Numbered from the stretch's first letter, positions 43,017-53,295 are shown. The stretch: DNA of 64,000 nt from UBA2040 sp041751955 (GCA_041751955.1 JBGSIB010000059.1:72172-136171); one strand, 5' to 3'. The notes: a model not told the origin generated them from the letters alone. A program made the numbers and translations.

Positions 43017-43970
43017 TTAAAGCAATTCTTCAATGATTCTATCCATCCCGTATCCTTCAGCTTCCGCACGATAATTCCGTACCAAACGGTGACGAAGAAT
43101 AGGCAAAGCAACAGCTTTAACATCTTCAATATCAGGCGAATACTTCCCTCTTAATGCAGCGTGACATTTTGCCCCAACAATTAAGTTTTGCGACGCACGC
43201 GGACCAGCTCCCCATGTAATAAAATCTTTCGTCAACTTTGGTGCTGATGGATCATTTATTCTGGTTTTGCCAACTAATCGGACAGCATACTCCAAGACAT
43301 TGTCAGGAACTGGGATTCGACGGATTAGTTTTTGGTATTCGTTTATTTGTTCACCATTTAAAATTTGGTCCAATTTGAATTCAAGATTGGTCGTTGTTGC
43401 TTTCACAATAGCCATTTCCTCTTCAAAACTCGGGTAGTCCACCCAAATGTTGAACATGAAACGGTCCAACTGAGCTTCTGGCAAAGGATAGGTTCCTTCT
43501 TGTTCAATTGGATTTTGTGTTGCTAATACAAAAAACGGGTCGGGTAGAGGGTAATTCTGTCCTGCAGTTGTTACCGAGCGTTCTTGCATGGCTTCCAACA
43601 AGGCCGCTTGTGTTTTTGGCGGTGTTCTATTAATCTCATCTGCCAAAACTATATTAGCAAACAATGGCCCTTTGATGAATTTGAAGTTTCGTGTTTCATC
43701 GAGAATTTCCGAACCAACGATGTCAGAAGGCATCAAATCTGGTGTAAACTGAATACGATTGAAAGTCAAACCCAAAGCGCTAGAAATGGTATTAACCAAT
43801 AAAGTTTTGGCCAAACCGGGAACTCCTACAAGCAAACAATGCCCTCGTGAAAAGATAGATATCAAAACTTGGTCAACGACTTCGTCTTGTCCAACAATTA
43901 CTTTATGGATTTCATTTTTAAGCTTTTGGTAATCAACTACCAACTGGTCTAATGCAGCAACGTCTGACAT
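43017..43970 (-). CDS. MoxR-type AAA+ ATPase
   Basis: A 317-residue ATPase. Walker A is GVPGLAKTLL (about residue 45), Walker B IVLADEINRTPPKTQAAL, sensor ATQNPIEQEGTYPLPEAQLDRF, with a lid domain after residue 215 (DPSAPKLTKDFITWGAGPRASQ). MoxR proteins act as chaperones that load or mature other proteins, often with a VWA/DUF58 partner; none is next to it here. It lies 33 bases downstream of the PpiC gene on the same strand. Confidence 0.94.
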   Translation of the reverse strand: MSDVAALDQLVVDYQKLKNEIHKVIVGQDEVVDQVLISIFSRGHCLLVGVPGLAKTLLVNTISSALGLTFNRIQFTPDLMPSDIVGSEILDETRNFKFIKGPLFANIVLADEINRTPPKTQAALLEAMQERSVTTAGQNYPLPDPFFVLATQNPIEQEGTYPLPEAQLDRFMFNIWVDYPSFEEEMAIVKATTTNLEFKLDQILNGEQINEYQKLIRRIPVPDNVLEYAVRLVGKTRINDPSAPKLTKDFITWGAGPRASQNLIVGAKCHAALRGKYSPDIEDVKAVALPILRHRLVRNYRAEAEGYGMDRIIEELL

Positions 43971-44003
43971 GTTATTCGATTTCTTTTCCGTTAAATATAA
44001 CTT

Positions 44004-45365
44004 CTATTTGGCAATCCAAGTATTTCTAAAGACACAATTCTTGTATTCGTCATCTATATTGACATAGGCATTGCCAATTTTCGATTGTGTCCATTCGTTT
44101 AATACACGTTCTCTTTTTTCACTTTCCGCAGCGCGCTGAATGAGCGTATAATCTTGTTTCAAATTGGCGACATGCTGCTCCGTTTTGCTCATAATACGCA
44201 CAATCCGAACGCCTTGACGACCGTCATATATATTCATGTACAAACTTGGCTGAGAAAATTCACCAACTTTTAATGTGTTTGTCAAGATATAGATTTGCTG
44301 GTCGATTTCGTTTAATTTTTCTGTACTCCAAGATGGCTCACCGGTTCTAGGGTCGGTAATTACACCATTGTTTTGTTTCGAATCTTCATCATTCGAATAT
44401 TTCAAAACAGCCTCATTCCATGTTATTGTCCCTGCTTTCATAAGGTTGTAGCAAGAATCCATGCGCATGGCAGCCATTTCCAATTCTTCATTATTGAATT
44501 CCGGCATGATTAAAATGTGTTGACATTTATAATCGTCACCCAACCTACTCAAAAGTTTGATAATGTGATAACCATAATCCGTTTCAAAAACTTTAGATAT
44601 TTCACCTTCTTTCAAGCTAAAGGCCATGGATTCAAATTGGGGAACCATCATACCACGCGTTGCCTCTAAACGTCCTCCGTCTTTCGCACTTCCTGGATCC
44701 ATTGAGTAAATTCTTGCTTGTGTATCAAAGCTTTTGCCAGATTCAATTATACTCTTCCGAATATCTTCTAGCTGATTGAAAGCTTTCTTTTTGTCGTCCT
44801 CTGTTATCTTTGGATAAATGATGATTTGTTGAAAACCTAAAGATGCATTAATGAGAGGAATACTATCTGTTGGGATTTTATCAAAAAATGATTTCACTTC
44901 TTTAGGCGTTACACTCAAACCTTCTGTTATAGTGCGTTCAACTTCTTGTGTCAATAATTTTTTTCTTATGATTTCACGAAATTCTTCCTTGATTTGACCA
45001 ACCGTTTTTCCGTAAAATTTTTCCAGTTTTTCTCTACCACCAATTTGCTGTTCAATGATACGGAGTCTGTTTTCCATTTCTTGGTCAACCTGACCTTCGG
45101 GAAGTACAATACTATCCAATATGGCTTGATTCAGCAATAAATTCTCATACATTATTCCCTCTAGAATTTCGCAATCGGTTTTATTGCCTTCTGCTAGCTC
45201 CATTCTAGCTTGAATCATCTGAAGCTTTTGTGATTGAATATCCGAAAGTAAAATAATTTCTTCACCCACTTGGGCGACAATTTTATCAATGATAATGGGT
45301 GATTTCTGTGCAAATAATGATCCAGTGACCAGTAGCAAGCAACTACAAATTAATTTTAATGTCAT
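44004..45365 (-). CDS. surA: SurA-like periplasmic peptidyl-prolyl isomerase (PpiC domain)
   Basis: A 453-residue exported protein (signal residues 1-19, ending GSLFAQ). SurA-type N-terminal helical domain (DKIVAQVGEEIILLSDIQSQ) and one recognisable parvulin/PpiC domain around 170-280 (FDTQARIYSMDPGSAKDGGRL, VPQFESMAFSLKEGEISKVFETDYGYHIIKLL in part), then more helices. Chaperone for outer-membrane proteins. It overlaps the next upstream lipoprotein gene by 23 bases. Confidence 0.9.
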   Translation of the reverse strand: MTLKLICSCLLLVTGSLFAQKSPIIIDKIVAQVGEEIILLSDIQSQKLQMIQARMELAEGNKTDCEILEGIMYENLLLNQAILDSIVLPEGQVDQEMENRLRIIEQQIGGREKLEKFYGKTVGQIKEEFREIIRKKLLTQEVERTITEGLSVTPKEVKSFFDKIPTDSIPLINASLGFQQIIIYPKITEDDKKKAFNQLEDIRKSIIESGKSFDTQARIYSMDPGSAKDGGRLEATRGMMVPQFESMAFSLKEGEISKVFETDYGYHIIKLLSRLGDDYKCQHILIMPEFNNEELEMAAMRMDSCYNLMKAGTITWNEAVLKYSNDEDSKQNNGVITDPRTGEPSWSTEKLNEIDQQIYILTNTLKVGEFSQPSLYMNIYDGRQGVRIVRIMSKTEQHVANLKQDYTLIQRAAESEKRERVLNEWTQSKIGNAYVNIDDEYKNCVFRNTWIAK

Positions 45366-46206
45366 GTTTATTCTTTAATCTCGTGATGAGTTTCTTTTCT
45401 ACTTCTGTTCGTTTGGCATTCATTCGCTGTCCAATCAATCGTTCCTTAATTTGGTCTTGCACAAATTCAAACGGAGGCGATTCACTTTTCAACGTATAAT
45501 CCAAAACATTTATAAAATAAATATTGTCATCACTCTCAAAGTATGTTTTTGAGCGATTCAAAACAATATTGTCCGTATTTATCGAACGTGAAGGCATTTT
45601 CTTTCGAATCTCTTGGAAAAATATCCAATTTTCATCATCGAAATAAAAGTCATCAGCGTAAAGTTTCGCATAAGATTCGATACGCGCAATGTCTTTATCG
45701 TTTTTTAACAGGTAAGCTTCTTTGATTTCATCCAACTTCGGCGCTGCTTTGGGCAATTTGATAAATAAGGCTTTTACAATGAAATCTTGTAATTCAAATT
45801 CATCAATATGTGACTGATAATAATCCTTAAGTTCCTCATCTGTTGCAGTGGAGTCAACCGATTTCATCAACTCTTTTTCCGTTAAAAAATACTGGGACAA
45901 TTCTCCTTTAAAGAGTGAAGCGCGGTAATCAGCAACTTTTGCCTTCAGAGGTTCTACTTCCTCGTTTTCGTCCTGCATCACCATGGCCTCAACCCACTTA
46001 TCAACAAAAGCCAATAAATCTTCTGGTTTAGCAAAGTCGTAACCGAGATGAGACATCAACACTTTGGCATCTGCTTCTGTGAGTTCATGTTCGTTCACAC
46101 TGGCAAGAATTGTTTCATTCGAGCAGGAATTCAAGAAAAATAATACGCATGAAAATAGTGCTATACCCAGATAATGCTGAATTCGATATGACTTATTTTT
46201 GCCCAA
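45343..46206 (-). CDS. SurA-type lipoprotein, isomerase domain not recognisable
   Basis: A 287-residue lipoprotein (lipobox FLNSCSNET, Cys28). The N-terminal SurA-like part (ASVNEHELTEADAKVLMSHL) and long charged helices match the chaperone portion of PPIases, but the glycine-rich parvulin core with GGDLG or GYHIIK-type motifs is absent. It sits between two full PpiC genes, overlapping both (23 and 14 bases), so the three are one unit. I read it as a chaperone subunit that lost the isomerase, not a pseudogene. Confidence 0.75.
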   Translation of the reverse strand: MGKNKSYRIQHYLGIALFSCVLFFLNSCSNETILASVNEHELTEADAKVLMSHLGYDFAKPEDLLAFVDKWVEAMVMQDENEEVEPLKAKVADYRASLFKGELSQYFLTEKELMKSVDSTATDEELKDYYQSHIDEFELQDFIVKALFIKLPKAAPKLDEIKEAYLLKNDKDIARIESYAKLYADDFYFDDENWIFFQEIRKKMPSRSINTDNIVLNRSKTYFESDDNIYFINVLDYTLKSESPPFEFVQDQIKERLIGQRMNAKRTEVEKKLITRLKNKHDIKINL

Positions 46207-48154
46207 GAGAATATAGAACTTCGTTGTATACTTTAATTGGGTGCTTCGCTTTCAATTCATCCATCCATTCTTTTTCCAAGAAGTTTTGGTAATCGGATGT
46301 TGCTGCTCCCTTTGTTTCTTTCAGTTCTTTATAACCTGCAGGAATGATTTCGCTAACCTTCACTACGTACATTTTACCTTCGAATTCGTAGGGTGCATTG
46401 GCGCCATTTTTTAAATCTTCATCCTGTAAAAATGGCGTTTTGCTTACTTCATATTTATTGGTCAACACCTTCAAATTCAATTCGCTATCCTTATTGATTT
46501 GAGCTAGAATATGCTTTGAATTGATCGTGTCTGATTTTTGTAACATACTGTACACATCATTTGCAACCGCTGGTGTAGCACATTCATAAACTACTGCATC
46601 GTAACGAACTCCCCACATGTATCTTTCTTTATTTTTTTGAAAGAAATTTTGAAGACCTGTACTATCCTTCATTCCTTTGTTCCAAACTTTATCAGACATT
46701 ACTTCATACAGCAAAATACCATCATGATATTCTTGCATCAAGCTTTTGAAAGCAGGATATTTACCTTCCAATTTGGATTCTTCATAACCTAAAATCTGCT
46801 CTTTCTGAAAATCTTTGTATTTCTCGTCAACGACATTCTCAATTGCTTGTCTTGTCGTGCCACGATAGTTTTTCTCAAGGAATTTTGCAAAATCAGACTG
46901 TCTTACTTTCATGCCGTCTAATTTGTACAAAACTTTATTCTTTTTGACGCTATTTGCTTTGAAATCACCAGTGAAATAAGACGAATCCAATACATTTTTG
47001 AAGTAAGAAACGTTTTTTGCTGATTTCGATTTGTAGTTGTATTCTTTTTTCAATTTAGTTACGAAAGAATCTTGTGTTCTTTTCGCTCTTTCATCACGAC
47101 TTACTTTGTTTTGTAAATCTTTTTGCATTTTCTCAAAGGGCAAAATAGGTGTCAAACTGATTCGTTTGATGATATGCCAGCCATATTCCGTTTCAATTGG
47201 CGCTGCATATCCGCCATCTTCTTTGATTGAAAAAGCAGCATCTTCAAAATTGGTAACCATTCGAGTTGTTGTTCCCGTTCCAAAAACAGGTAAAACTCCA
47301 CCTTTTCCACTTGTACTTGGGTCGTCTGAAAATTGTTTTGCTAATTCCTCAAAATTTTCACCTTTTAATAGTCGTTCGTAGATTTCATCAATTTTCTTCT
47401 TTGAATTGACCTCTTCGCGAGAATCGGTTTGCTCTGGCTTGCCAATCATAATGTGAGCTGCCGTAATTGTTCCACGCGCTTGTCTTTTGTCTACAACCTT
47501 AATGATATGGTAACCGAATTTTGTGCGAACTGGCATGGAAACAGAACCAACTGGTGTGTTGTAAGCGGCATCTTCAAAGGGTGTAACCATTTGGAAAGCA
47601 GTAAAATAACCCAAATCCCCATCGTTTCTTGCAACCGAAGGATCTTCTGACCCACCTTTTCCTTTTGCAACAGTAGCAAAGTCTGCACCATCTAAAATTT
47701 GTTTTCTTGCAGCCATAATTCGGTTGTAAACCGCCAATGTATCTTTTGGAGATGCATCAGGAGGGAGGCGAAGAAGAATATGCGATGCTCGAATTTCATT
47801 TGACATACGGTCATAAGCTTCGCGAACTAAAACTTGATTCATGGCACTATCCGTTAAATAAGGAGTTGCCAGTTGTTTTCTGTAACCCTCTAATTCTTTT
47901 GACAAACGTGGAATAGTATCATAACCTAAAGCTTCGGCTTCAGCAACCTTAAGTTTGAATTTTTTGAACAATTCCATGTATTCGTCCAAACTCTCTTTAT
48001 CGTATTTCGGATTATTGTTGTTTTTTAAGTAGATCTGTAAAAACTCAGATTTCGTTACTTTCTCTCCATCGATTTCCATGATGGTAGGATCTGTTTGTCC
48101 AAATAACTTGAAGGTTAAAGCAAAAGCAATGACTAATAAAAAAGTGTTTTTCAT
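46193..48154 (-). CDS. SurA-like chaperone with two PpiC domains
   Basis: A 653-residue exported protein (signal 1-19, ending KLFGQ). SurA-type start (IMEIDGEKVTKSEFLQIYLK), then two parvulin domains: about 120-235 with IRASHILLRLPPDASPKDT and RNDGDLGYFTAFQMVTPF, and about 240-340 with TAAHIMIGKPEQ, GKGGVLPVFGTGTTTRMV and YGWHIIKRI. A helical C-terminal half follows. First gene of the three-gene unit. Role: folding of outer-membrane and probably T9SS cargo proteins, inferred from family. Confidence 0.9.
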   Translation of the reverse strand: MKNTFLLVIAFALTFKLFGQTDPTIMEIDGEKVTKSEFLQIYLKNNNNPKYDKESLDEYMELFKKFKLKVAEAEALGYDTIPRLSKELEGYRKQLATPYLTDSAMNQVLVREAYDRMSNEIRASHILLRLPPDASPKDTLAVYNRIMAARKQILDGADFATVAKGKGGSEDPSVARNDGDLGYFTAFQMVTPFEDAAYNTPVGSVSMPVRTKFGYHIIKVVDKRQARGTITAAHIMIGKPEQTDSREEVNSKKKIDEIYERLLKGENFEELAKQFSDDPSTSGKGGVLPVFGTGTTTRMVTNFEDAAFSIKEDGGYAAPIETEYGWHIIKRISLTPILPFEKMQKDLQNKVSRDERAKRTQDSFVTKLKKEYNYKSKSAKNVSYFKNVLDSSYFTGDFKANSVKKNKVLYKLDGMKVRQSDFAKFLEKNYRGTTRQAIENVVDEKYKDFQKEQILGYEESKLEGKYPAFKSLMQEYHDGILLYEVMSDKVWNKGMKDSTGLQNFFQKNKERYMWGVRYDAVVYECATPAVANDVYSMLQKSDTINSKHILAQINKDSELNLKVLTNKYEVSKTPFLQDEDLKNGANAPYEFEGKMYVVKVSEIIPAGYKELKETKGAATSDYQNFLEKEWMDELKAKHPIKVYNEVLYSLGQK

Positions 48155-48196
48155 TTTTGGTTTCTTAATTCTTGATTAATTTATTCGATTAACGTC

Positions 48197-49669
48197 TTAT
48201 TTTATACTATAGTTGGGTGCTTCACGCGTAATTGTTACATCATGAGGATGCGACTCTCGAACTCCAGCTGATGTAATTCTCACAAATTCAGCTCCTTTAA
48301 GTGACTCAATTGATGGTGCACCACAATATCCCATACCGGCTCTTAAACCGCCCATGATTTGATACATGACTTCCATTAAATTTCCTTTATAAGGTACGCG
48401 ACCCGAAATTCCCTCGGGAACTAATTTTTTGATATCGTCTTCAGCATCTTGAAAATAACGGTCTTTGGAACCTTGCTGCATGGCCTCAACCGAACCCATT
48501 CCACGGTATGCTTTGAATTTTCTTCCTTCAAAAATTATTGTTTCACCTGGAGATTCTTCCACTCCTGCAAACATAGAGCCTACCATAACAGTATCGGCTC
48601 CAGCAGCAATTGCTTTTACAATATCCCCTGTGTAACGAATTCCTCCATCAGCAATAACTGGGATTCCTGTCCCTTCAAGGGCACGAGCAACATCATTTAT
48701 CGCTGTTAACTGAGGAACACCAACACCTGCAATTACGCGCGTTGTACATATTGATCCTGGACCAATTCCTACTTTCACAGCATCAGCGCCTGCTTCAACC
48801 AAATATTTCGCGGCTTCTGCGGTGGCAATGTTTCCAACGATAACTTCAAGTTGTGGATATTTTGCTTTTACTTCTTTCAACTTAAGTACAACGCCCAAAG
48901 TATGACCATGTGCTGTATCAATTACGATGGCGTCTACTCCCGCTTCAACAAGGGCATCGACGCGCTCCAGTGTGTCGGGAGTAACTCCAACTGCAGCCGC
49001 AACCCGAAGTCGTCCGAAAGTATCTTTACATGAAAGTGGATGTTGTTTTACTTTTATAATATCTCGATAAGTAATTAATCCTACCAATTTGCGGTTAGAA
49101 TCAATAACTGGTAATTTCTCAATTTTATTTTCTTGAAGAATTCCTTCGGCAGCAGTCAAATCGATGTGATCGTTAGCGGTGATGATATTATCCGAAGTCA
49201 TTACTTCAATTATCGGTCGGCTCATTTTCTTTTCAAATCGCAAATCACGATTCGTAACAATCCCCTTTAATATACCGTCTTTATCTACAACTGGAATACC
49301 ACCTATGCTGTTTTCACGCATAATATTTAATGCGTCTTCAACAATCGCATCTTCGTTCAATGTAATGGGATCGATTATCATTCCACTTTCAGAACGTTTT
49401 ACTTTTCTAACGCTCATCGCTTGTTCAGCGATAGACATGTTTTTGTGAATAACCCCGATGCCTCCTTGCTTTGCAATCGCAACAGATAATTTGGAATCTG
49501 TGACCGTATCCATTGCAGCAGAAATGATGGGTGTATTAACAGAAATATTCTTTGTGAGCTTACTCGCCAAATTGACATCACGGGGGAGAACTTCTGAAAA
49601 TGCTGGGACTAAAAGTACGTCATCAAAGGTCAAACCTTCACGTACAGATGAGAAATTGGATAATGACAT
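48197..49669 (-). CDS. guaB: IMP dehydrogenase
   Basis: A 490-residue enzyme that oxidises IMP to XMP, the first step to GMP. Catalytic loop GIGPGSICTTRVIAGVGVPQ (catalytic Cys around residue 305), flap motif YRGMGSVEAMQQGS, and two CBS domains inserted around 95-205 (ENSIGGIPVVDKDGILKGIV and ENKIEKLPVIDSNRKLVGLI). Full length. A candidate -7 box lies 29 bases upstream. Confidence 0.97.
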   Translation of the reverse strand: MSLSNFSSVREGLTFDDVLLVPAFSEVLPRDVNLASKLTKNISVNTPIISAAMDTVTDSKLSVAIAKQGGIGVIHKNMSIAEQAMSVRKVKRSESGMIIDPITLNEDAIVEDALNIMRENSIGGIPVVDKDGILKGIVTNRDLRFEKKMSRPIIEVMTSDNIITANDHIDLTAAEGILQENKIEKLPVIDSNRKLVGLITYRDIIKVKQHPLSCKDTFGRLRVAAAVGVTPDTLERVDALVEAGVDAIVIDTAHGHTLGVVLKLKEVKAKYPQLEVIVGNIATAEAAKYLVEAGADAVKVGIGPGSICTTRVIAGVGVPQLTAINDVARALEGTGIPVIADGGIRYTGDIVKAIAAGADTVMVGSMFAGVEESPGETIIFEGRKFKAYRGMGSVEAMQQGSKDRYFQDAEDDIKKLVPEGISGRVPYKGNLMEVMYQIMGGLRAGMGYCGAPSIESLKGAEFVRITSAGVRESHPHDVTITREAPNYSIK

Positions 49670-49697
49670 TGAACCTATTTTTTTAAATAAATTCTTG

Positions 49698-49705
49698 CAA
49701 ATTTA
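49698..49705 (-). promoter_or_regulatory. Candidate -7 box for guaB
   Basis: Minus-strand TAAATTTG fits TAnnTTTG, 29 bases before the start codon. No -33 TTG found at 17-23 bases. Confidence 0.4.
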
Positions 49706-49797
49706 CGATTATTTTCCCACTCTGAGCAGGATTAACTTTTGTTTGTATATCAATTCAGAAATAATTGGCATTTTTGTAAGACAAAATCTTTTCTGTA

Positions 49798-50454
49798 TTG
49801 AAAAATCTATATTTACATACCCGATTTTTATCCGTCTTTCTTTGTGTTTCTTGTCTACTTTTTGTATCTAAAAATGCCAATTCTCAGGTTAAAGACACAA
49901 CATTGATCCAATTATCGGGTGTTGTTGTTGCTGAATCGACTTTAGATCCCATGCCGTTCACTACAGTGTTTAATATTTCGGCCAGAAGAGGTGTTATTTC
50001 TGATTACTATGGTTATTTCTCCTTTGTTGTTCAGCCATTGGACACTATTTATTTCTCCTTTTACGGATACAAGACATCACGATATATTGTTCCGGACACT
50101 TTGACTGAAACGAGTTATAATGTTATTCACATTATGGCGGAAGACACTTTGAATCTGCCAACAGTAACCGTGTATCCTTGGCCATCGAAAGAAGATTTTG
50201 CCCGTGCTTTTGTAGAAATGGATCCTTATGAAGATGCTTTAAGAAGAGCGCAAAGAGAATTGTCAGGAGAGAATTTAGCCTTTTATGCCGCAAGATTAGA
50301 AACTGATGCAGGAGCTTCTTTTGGAAATGCAATGAATCAGAGAAATACGCAAATTTATACGACAGGTCAATTGCCTTCTAACAATCTTTTTAATCCTTAT
50401 GCTTGGGCGAAGCTTATACAAGATTTGAAAGCTGGTAAATTAAAACGGGAATAG
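49798..50454 (+). CDS. Exported carboxypeptidase-regulatory-like domain protein
   Basis: A 218-residue exported protein starting at a TTG (49798); no ATG gives a signal peptide. Signal to about residue 28 (FVSKNANSQ). Residues 32-110 form a CarboxypepD_reg-like beta-sandwich (LSGVVVAESTLDPMPFTTVF, YYGYFSFVVQPLDTIYFSFYGYK), the plug-associated fold of many Bacteroidota surface proteins. The rest is helical (DPYEDALRRAQRELSGENLAF in part). Conserved in the phylum in my reading, function unknown. Confidence 0.75.
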   Translation: MKNLYLHTRFLSVFLCVSCLLFVSKNANSQVKDTTLIQLSGVVVAESTLDPMPFTTVFNISARRGVISDYYGYFSFVVQPLDTIYFSFYGYKTSRYIVPDTLTETSYNVIHIMAEDTLNLPTVTVYPWPSKEDFARAFVEMDPYEDALRRAQRELSGENLAFYAARLETDAGASFGNAMNQRNTQIYTTGQLPSNNLFNPYAWAKLIQDLKAGKLKRE

Positions 50455-50465
50455 AATAATAACCT

Positions 50466-51704
50466 TTAACTGGGGTAACAGAGGCAATATTTCTCAACAG
50501 GATTAGCCAAAGCTGAAATATTTAAATTATCCGATGCTTTCGACAAATCAACAATTTCGCCCGTTTTCATCAATAAATTAATGTTTTGCTTCCCTTGATT
50601 ATAGGCGCTATTTGTTAGTTTTTCTGAATAAACATAGTAACGTGTATCGTCATACGAAATGTCCCATCGCTTCATTAAATCTTGTCTTTCTTCCTCAATT
50701 CGCTCGTCAGAAAAAGGTTCTTTTGAAATTTCAATTTTCAACAAGTCTCTAGTAACCAATCGTCTTGACAAATCGGCTAAAATAATATCCGAAGAGGACT
50801 GCCAGACTTTAATTGCACCAAGAATATCAAAATCATCTAAATCAGCAAACTGATAAAGAACTTCTGACTTCGTTTTAAAATCATTTAGTGTGACCTTGTG
50901 TTCCAGAAAATATTTCAATGCTGGAGAAGCAAACAATTCTTTTCCATTTTCAGCTAATATTTTGGCTCGTCTCAAAATATGAATTAGTGTTAACTCAGCT
51001 GAAACGACAGTTTTGTGCAAATAAACTTGCCAATACATCAACCTTCGAGCAACGATAAATTTCTCAACAGAATAAATACCTTTTTCTTCCAGTACCAATT
51101 GCCCTTCGTGAACATTGAGCATTTCGATAATGCGCTCACTTCCGATGATTCCTTCGCTTACACCCGTATAAAAACTATCTCTGTTTAAATAGTCTAGACG
51201 ATCCATGTCCAATTGACTTGAAACCAATTGATGTAAAAATGGTTTTTTGTATTCGTTTTGAAATATGGAAAGACTCAACTTCATTTCACCTGGAAAACTT
51301 TTTTCGAGTTCCTTAATGAAAAAACTAGAAATTTCTTCGTGACTAACTCCGTTTACAATATCACGTTCAAGTGTGTGAGAAAAAGGGCCGTGACCGATGT
51401 CATGCAACAAAATAGCCGTCAATACAGCATGTTCTTCTTCTGTTGTTATCTCATGACCTTTTCTTCGAATCACTTGCACAGCGGTGCTCATTAGATGCAT
51501 AGCGCCTAAAGCATGGTGGAATCGAGTATGCAAAGCACCCGGATAAACCAGTTGCGTTAATCCCAATTGATTTATTCGCCTCAATCTTTGAAAAAAGGGG
51601 TGCTGAATGATATCGAAAATTATTTCGTTCGGAATTGAAATAAAACCGTAGACAGGGTCGTTAAAAATTTTCTTTTTGTTGTTTCGACTGAGATTCGGGC
51701 GCAA
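50466..51704 (-). CDS. HD-domain phosphohydrolase (dGTPase-like)
   Basis: A 412-residue metal-dependent phosphohydrolase. HD motif residues appear as RFHHALGAMHLM and LLHDIGHGPFSHTLE, followed by helical ELTLIH and FADLDDFDILGAIKVW segments as in dNTP triphosphohydrolase relatives. Such proteins hydrolyse dNTPs or nucleotides; this branch is not the canonical Dgt, so the substrate is open. It diverges from porX with 49 bases between. Confidence 0.87.
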   Translation of the reverse strand: MRPNLSRNNKKKIFNDPVYGFISIPNEIIFDIIQHPFFQRLRRINQLGLTQLVYPGALHTRFHHALGAMHLMSTAVQVIRRKGHEITTEEEHAVLTAILLHDIGHGPFSHTLERDIVNGVSHEEISSFFIKELEKSFPGEMKLSLSIFQNEYKKPFLHQLVSSQLDMDRLDYLNRDSFYTGVSEGIIGSERIIEMLNVHEGQLVLEEKGIYSVEKFIVARRLMYWQVYLHKTVVSAELTLIHILRRAKILAENGKELFASPALKYFLEHKVTLNDFKTKSEVLYQFADLDDFDILGAIKVWQSSSDIILADLSRRLVTRDLLKIEISKEPFSDERIEEERQDLMKRWDISYDDTRYYVYSEKLTNSAYNQGKQNINLLMKTGEIVDLSKASDNLNISALANPVEKYCLCYPS

Positions 51705-51753
51705 ATGAATATTTTTAGAGAATTAACCATCAAAAGTAAATAAAATAAAAAGT

Positions 51754-53295
51754 ATGCAAGTTAAAATCCTTTGGGCCGACGATGAAATTGATGTTTTGAA
51801 ACCCCATATTATATTCCTTGAGCAAAAAGGATATTCCGTTTCGACCGTCAATAATGGAGCAGAGGCTGTTGACTTAAACAAAACAGAGAACTTCGATATC
51901 ATCTTTTTGGATGAAAATATGCCAGGAATTTCGGGCTTAGAAGCCTTGACAAGAATAAAAGAGGATAAACCTTCTATCCCTGTGGTGATGATCACCAAAA
52001 GTGAGGAGGAGCATATCATGGAAGAAGCCATTGGTAATAAAATCGCAGATTATTTGATAAAGCCCGTAAATCCGAATCAGATTTTACTGACGATTAAAAA
52101 GAACTTGGACAAGAGTAAATTGGTTTCTCAAGCCACGAATGCCAATTACCAACAAGAGTTTAGACAATTGGGTATGATGCTCAATTCTCGAATGGATGCA
52201 CAAGAATGGACCGATTTGTATCAAAAATTGGTGTATTGGGAATTGGAATTGGAGAATATCGAAGATGCGGGTATGAGAGAAATACTTGAAATGCAGAAAA
52301 AAGAGGCCAATACACAATTCTGTCGCTTCATTGAAGACAATTACGAAGATTGGATTGATGGTGATGATGACGCGCCCTTACTTTTACATCAATTGTTTAA
52401 AGAACGTATTGCACCCATCGTAAAGACTGAAAAAGTTTGCTTGTTAGTGATTGATAACTTACGCTTTGATCAATGGAAAATCTTGAAACCCATCATTGAA
52501 AAGCAGTTCAGAATTGCTCAAGAAGAGATTGTTTACTCGATTTTACCGACGGCGACTCAATATGCTAGAAACGCGTTTTTTGCAGGTCTAATGCCTCAAG
52601 ATATTGCCAATAAATATCCAAAGTATTGGGTGGGCGAAGAGGAGGAAGGAAGCAAAAACAAATTTGAAAAGGAACTTCTCGATACACAATTGCAACGTTT
52701 AGGTTTGAATATAAAATCCAACTATAACAAAATCACAAATTACGAAGCGGGTAAACGTTTTGCCGACTCTTTCCATCAGTTCAAGGATGCCGATTTAAAT
52801 GTGATTGTTTACAATTTCGTAGACATGCTTTCGCATGCCAGAACGGAAAGCGAAATGATACGTGAATTGGCAGACGACGAGGCAGCTTACAGATCTTTAA
52901 CGGTTTCTTGGTTTGAACATTCTCCGCTGCAAGATATTATCAAGAAAGTTGCGGAGTCTAAAACAAAGCTGATTATCACAACAGATCATGGAACAGTAAA
53001 GGTTACGAATCCTGTAAAAATTGTTGGAGAACGCAGCACAAACACCAATCTGCGCTATAAAGTTGGTCGAAATTTGTCGTATACCGCAAAAGAAGTTTTT
53101 TCTGTTCAACCTGACGATGTTCGACTTCCGAAAGGCAAGCTTTCAGCAGAGTATGTGTTTGCTCGCGACACTGATTTCTTTGTTTATCCAAACAACTACA
53201 ATCATTTTGTTAAGTATTATCAGCACACATTTCAACACGGTGGTATATCTTTGGAGGAAATTTTGATTCCTTACATTGAATTGGATGCCAAATAG
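51754..53295 (+). CDS. porX: PorX, T9SS response regulator with PglZ/alkaline-phosphatase domain
   Basis: A 513-residue protein. Receiver domain 1-120 with WADDE (7-11), phospho-acceptor Asp in DIIFLDENMPG (about residue 53), and IKPVNPNQI. Then a three-helix linker and a PglZ domain in the alkaline-phosphatase fold: VCLLVIDNLRFDQW, TDHGTVKV, and HTFQHGGISLEEILIPYI. This two-part architecture and length are those of PorX, which with kinase PorY and sigma factor SigP controls type IX secretion genes. No kinase is adjacent. tsaE overlaps its stop. Confidence 0.95.
   Translation: MQVKILWADDEIDVLKPHIIFLEQKGYSVSTVNNGAEAVDLNKTENFDIIFLDENMPGISGLEALTRIKEDKPSIPVVMITKSEEEHIMEEAIGNKIADYLIKPVNPNQILLTIKKNLDKSKLVSQATNANYQQEFRQLGMMLNSRMDAQEWTDLYQKLVYWELELENIEDAGMREILEMQKKEANTQFCRFIEDNYEDWIDGDDDAPLLLHQLFKERIAPIVKTEKVCLLVIDNLRFDQWKILKPIIEKQFRIAQEEIVYSILPTATQYARNAFFAGLMPQDIANKYPKYWVGEEEEGSKNKFEKELLDTQLQRLGLNIKSNYNKITNYEAGKRFADSFHQFKDADLNVIVYNFVDMLSHARTESEMIRELADDEAAYRSLTVSWFEHSPLQDIIKKVAESKTKLIITTDHGTVKVTNPVKIVGERSTNTNLRYKVGRNLSYTAKEVFSVQPDDVRLPKGKLSAEYVFARDTDFFVYPNNYNHFVKYYQHTFQHGGISLEEILIPYIELDAK

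Noticed and set aside
45343..46206. Pseudogene interpretation of the middle SurA-type gene
   Set aside because: The frame is intact with a good lipobox and overlaps both neighbours; absence of the isomerase core looks like divergence, not decay.
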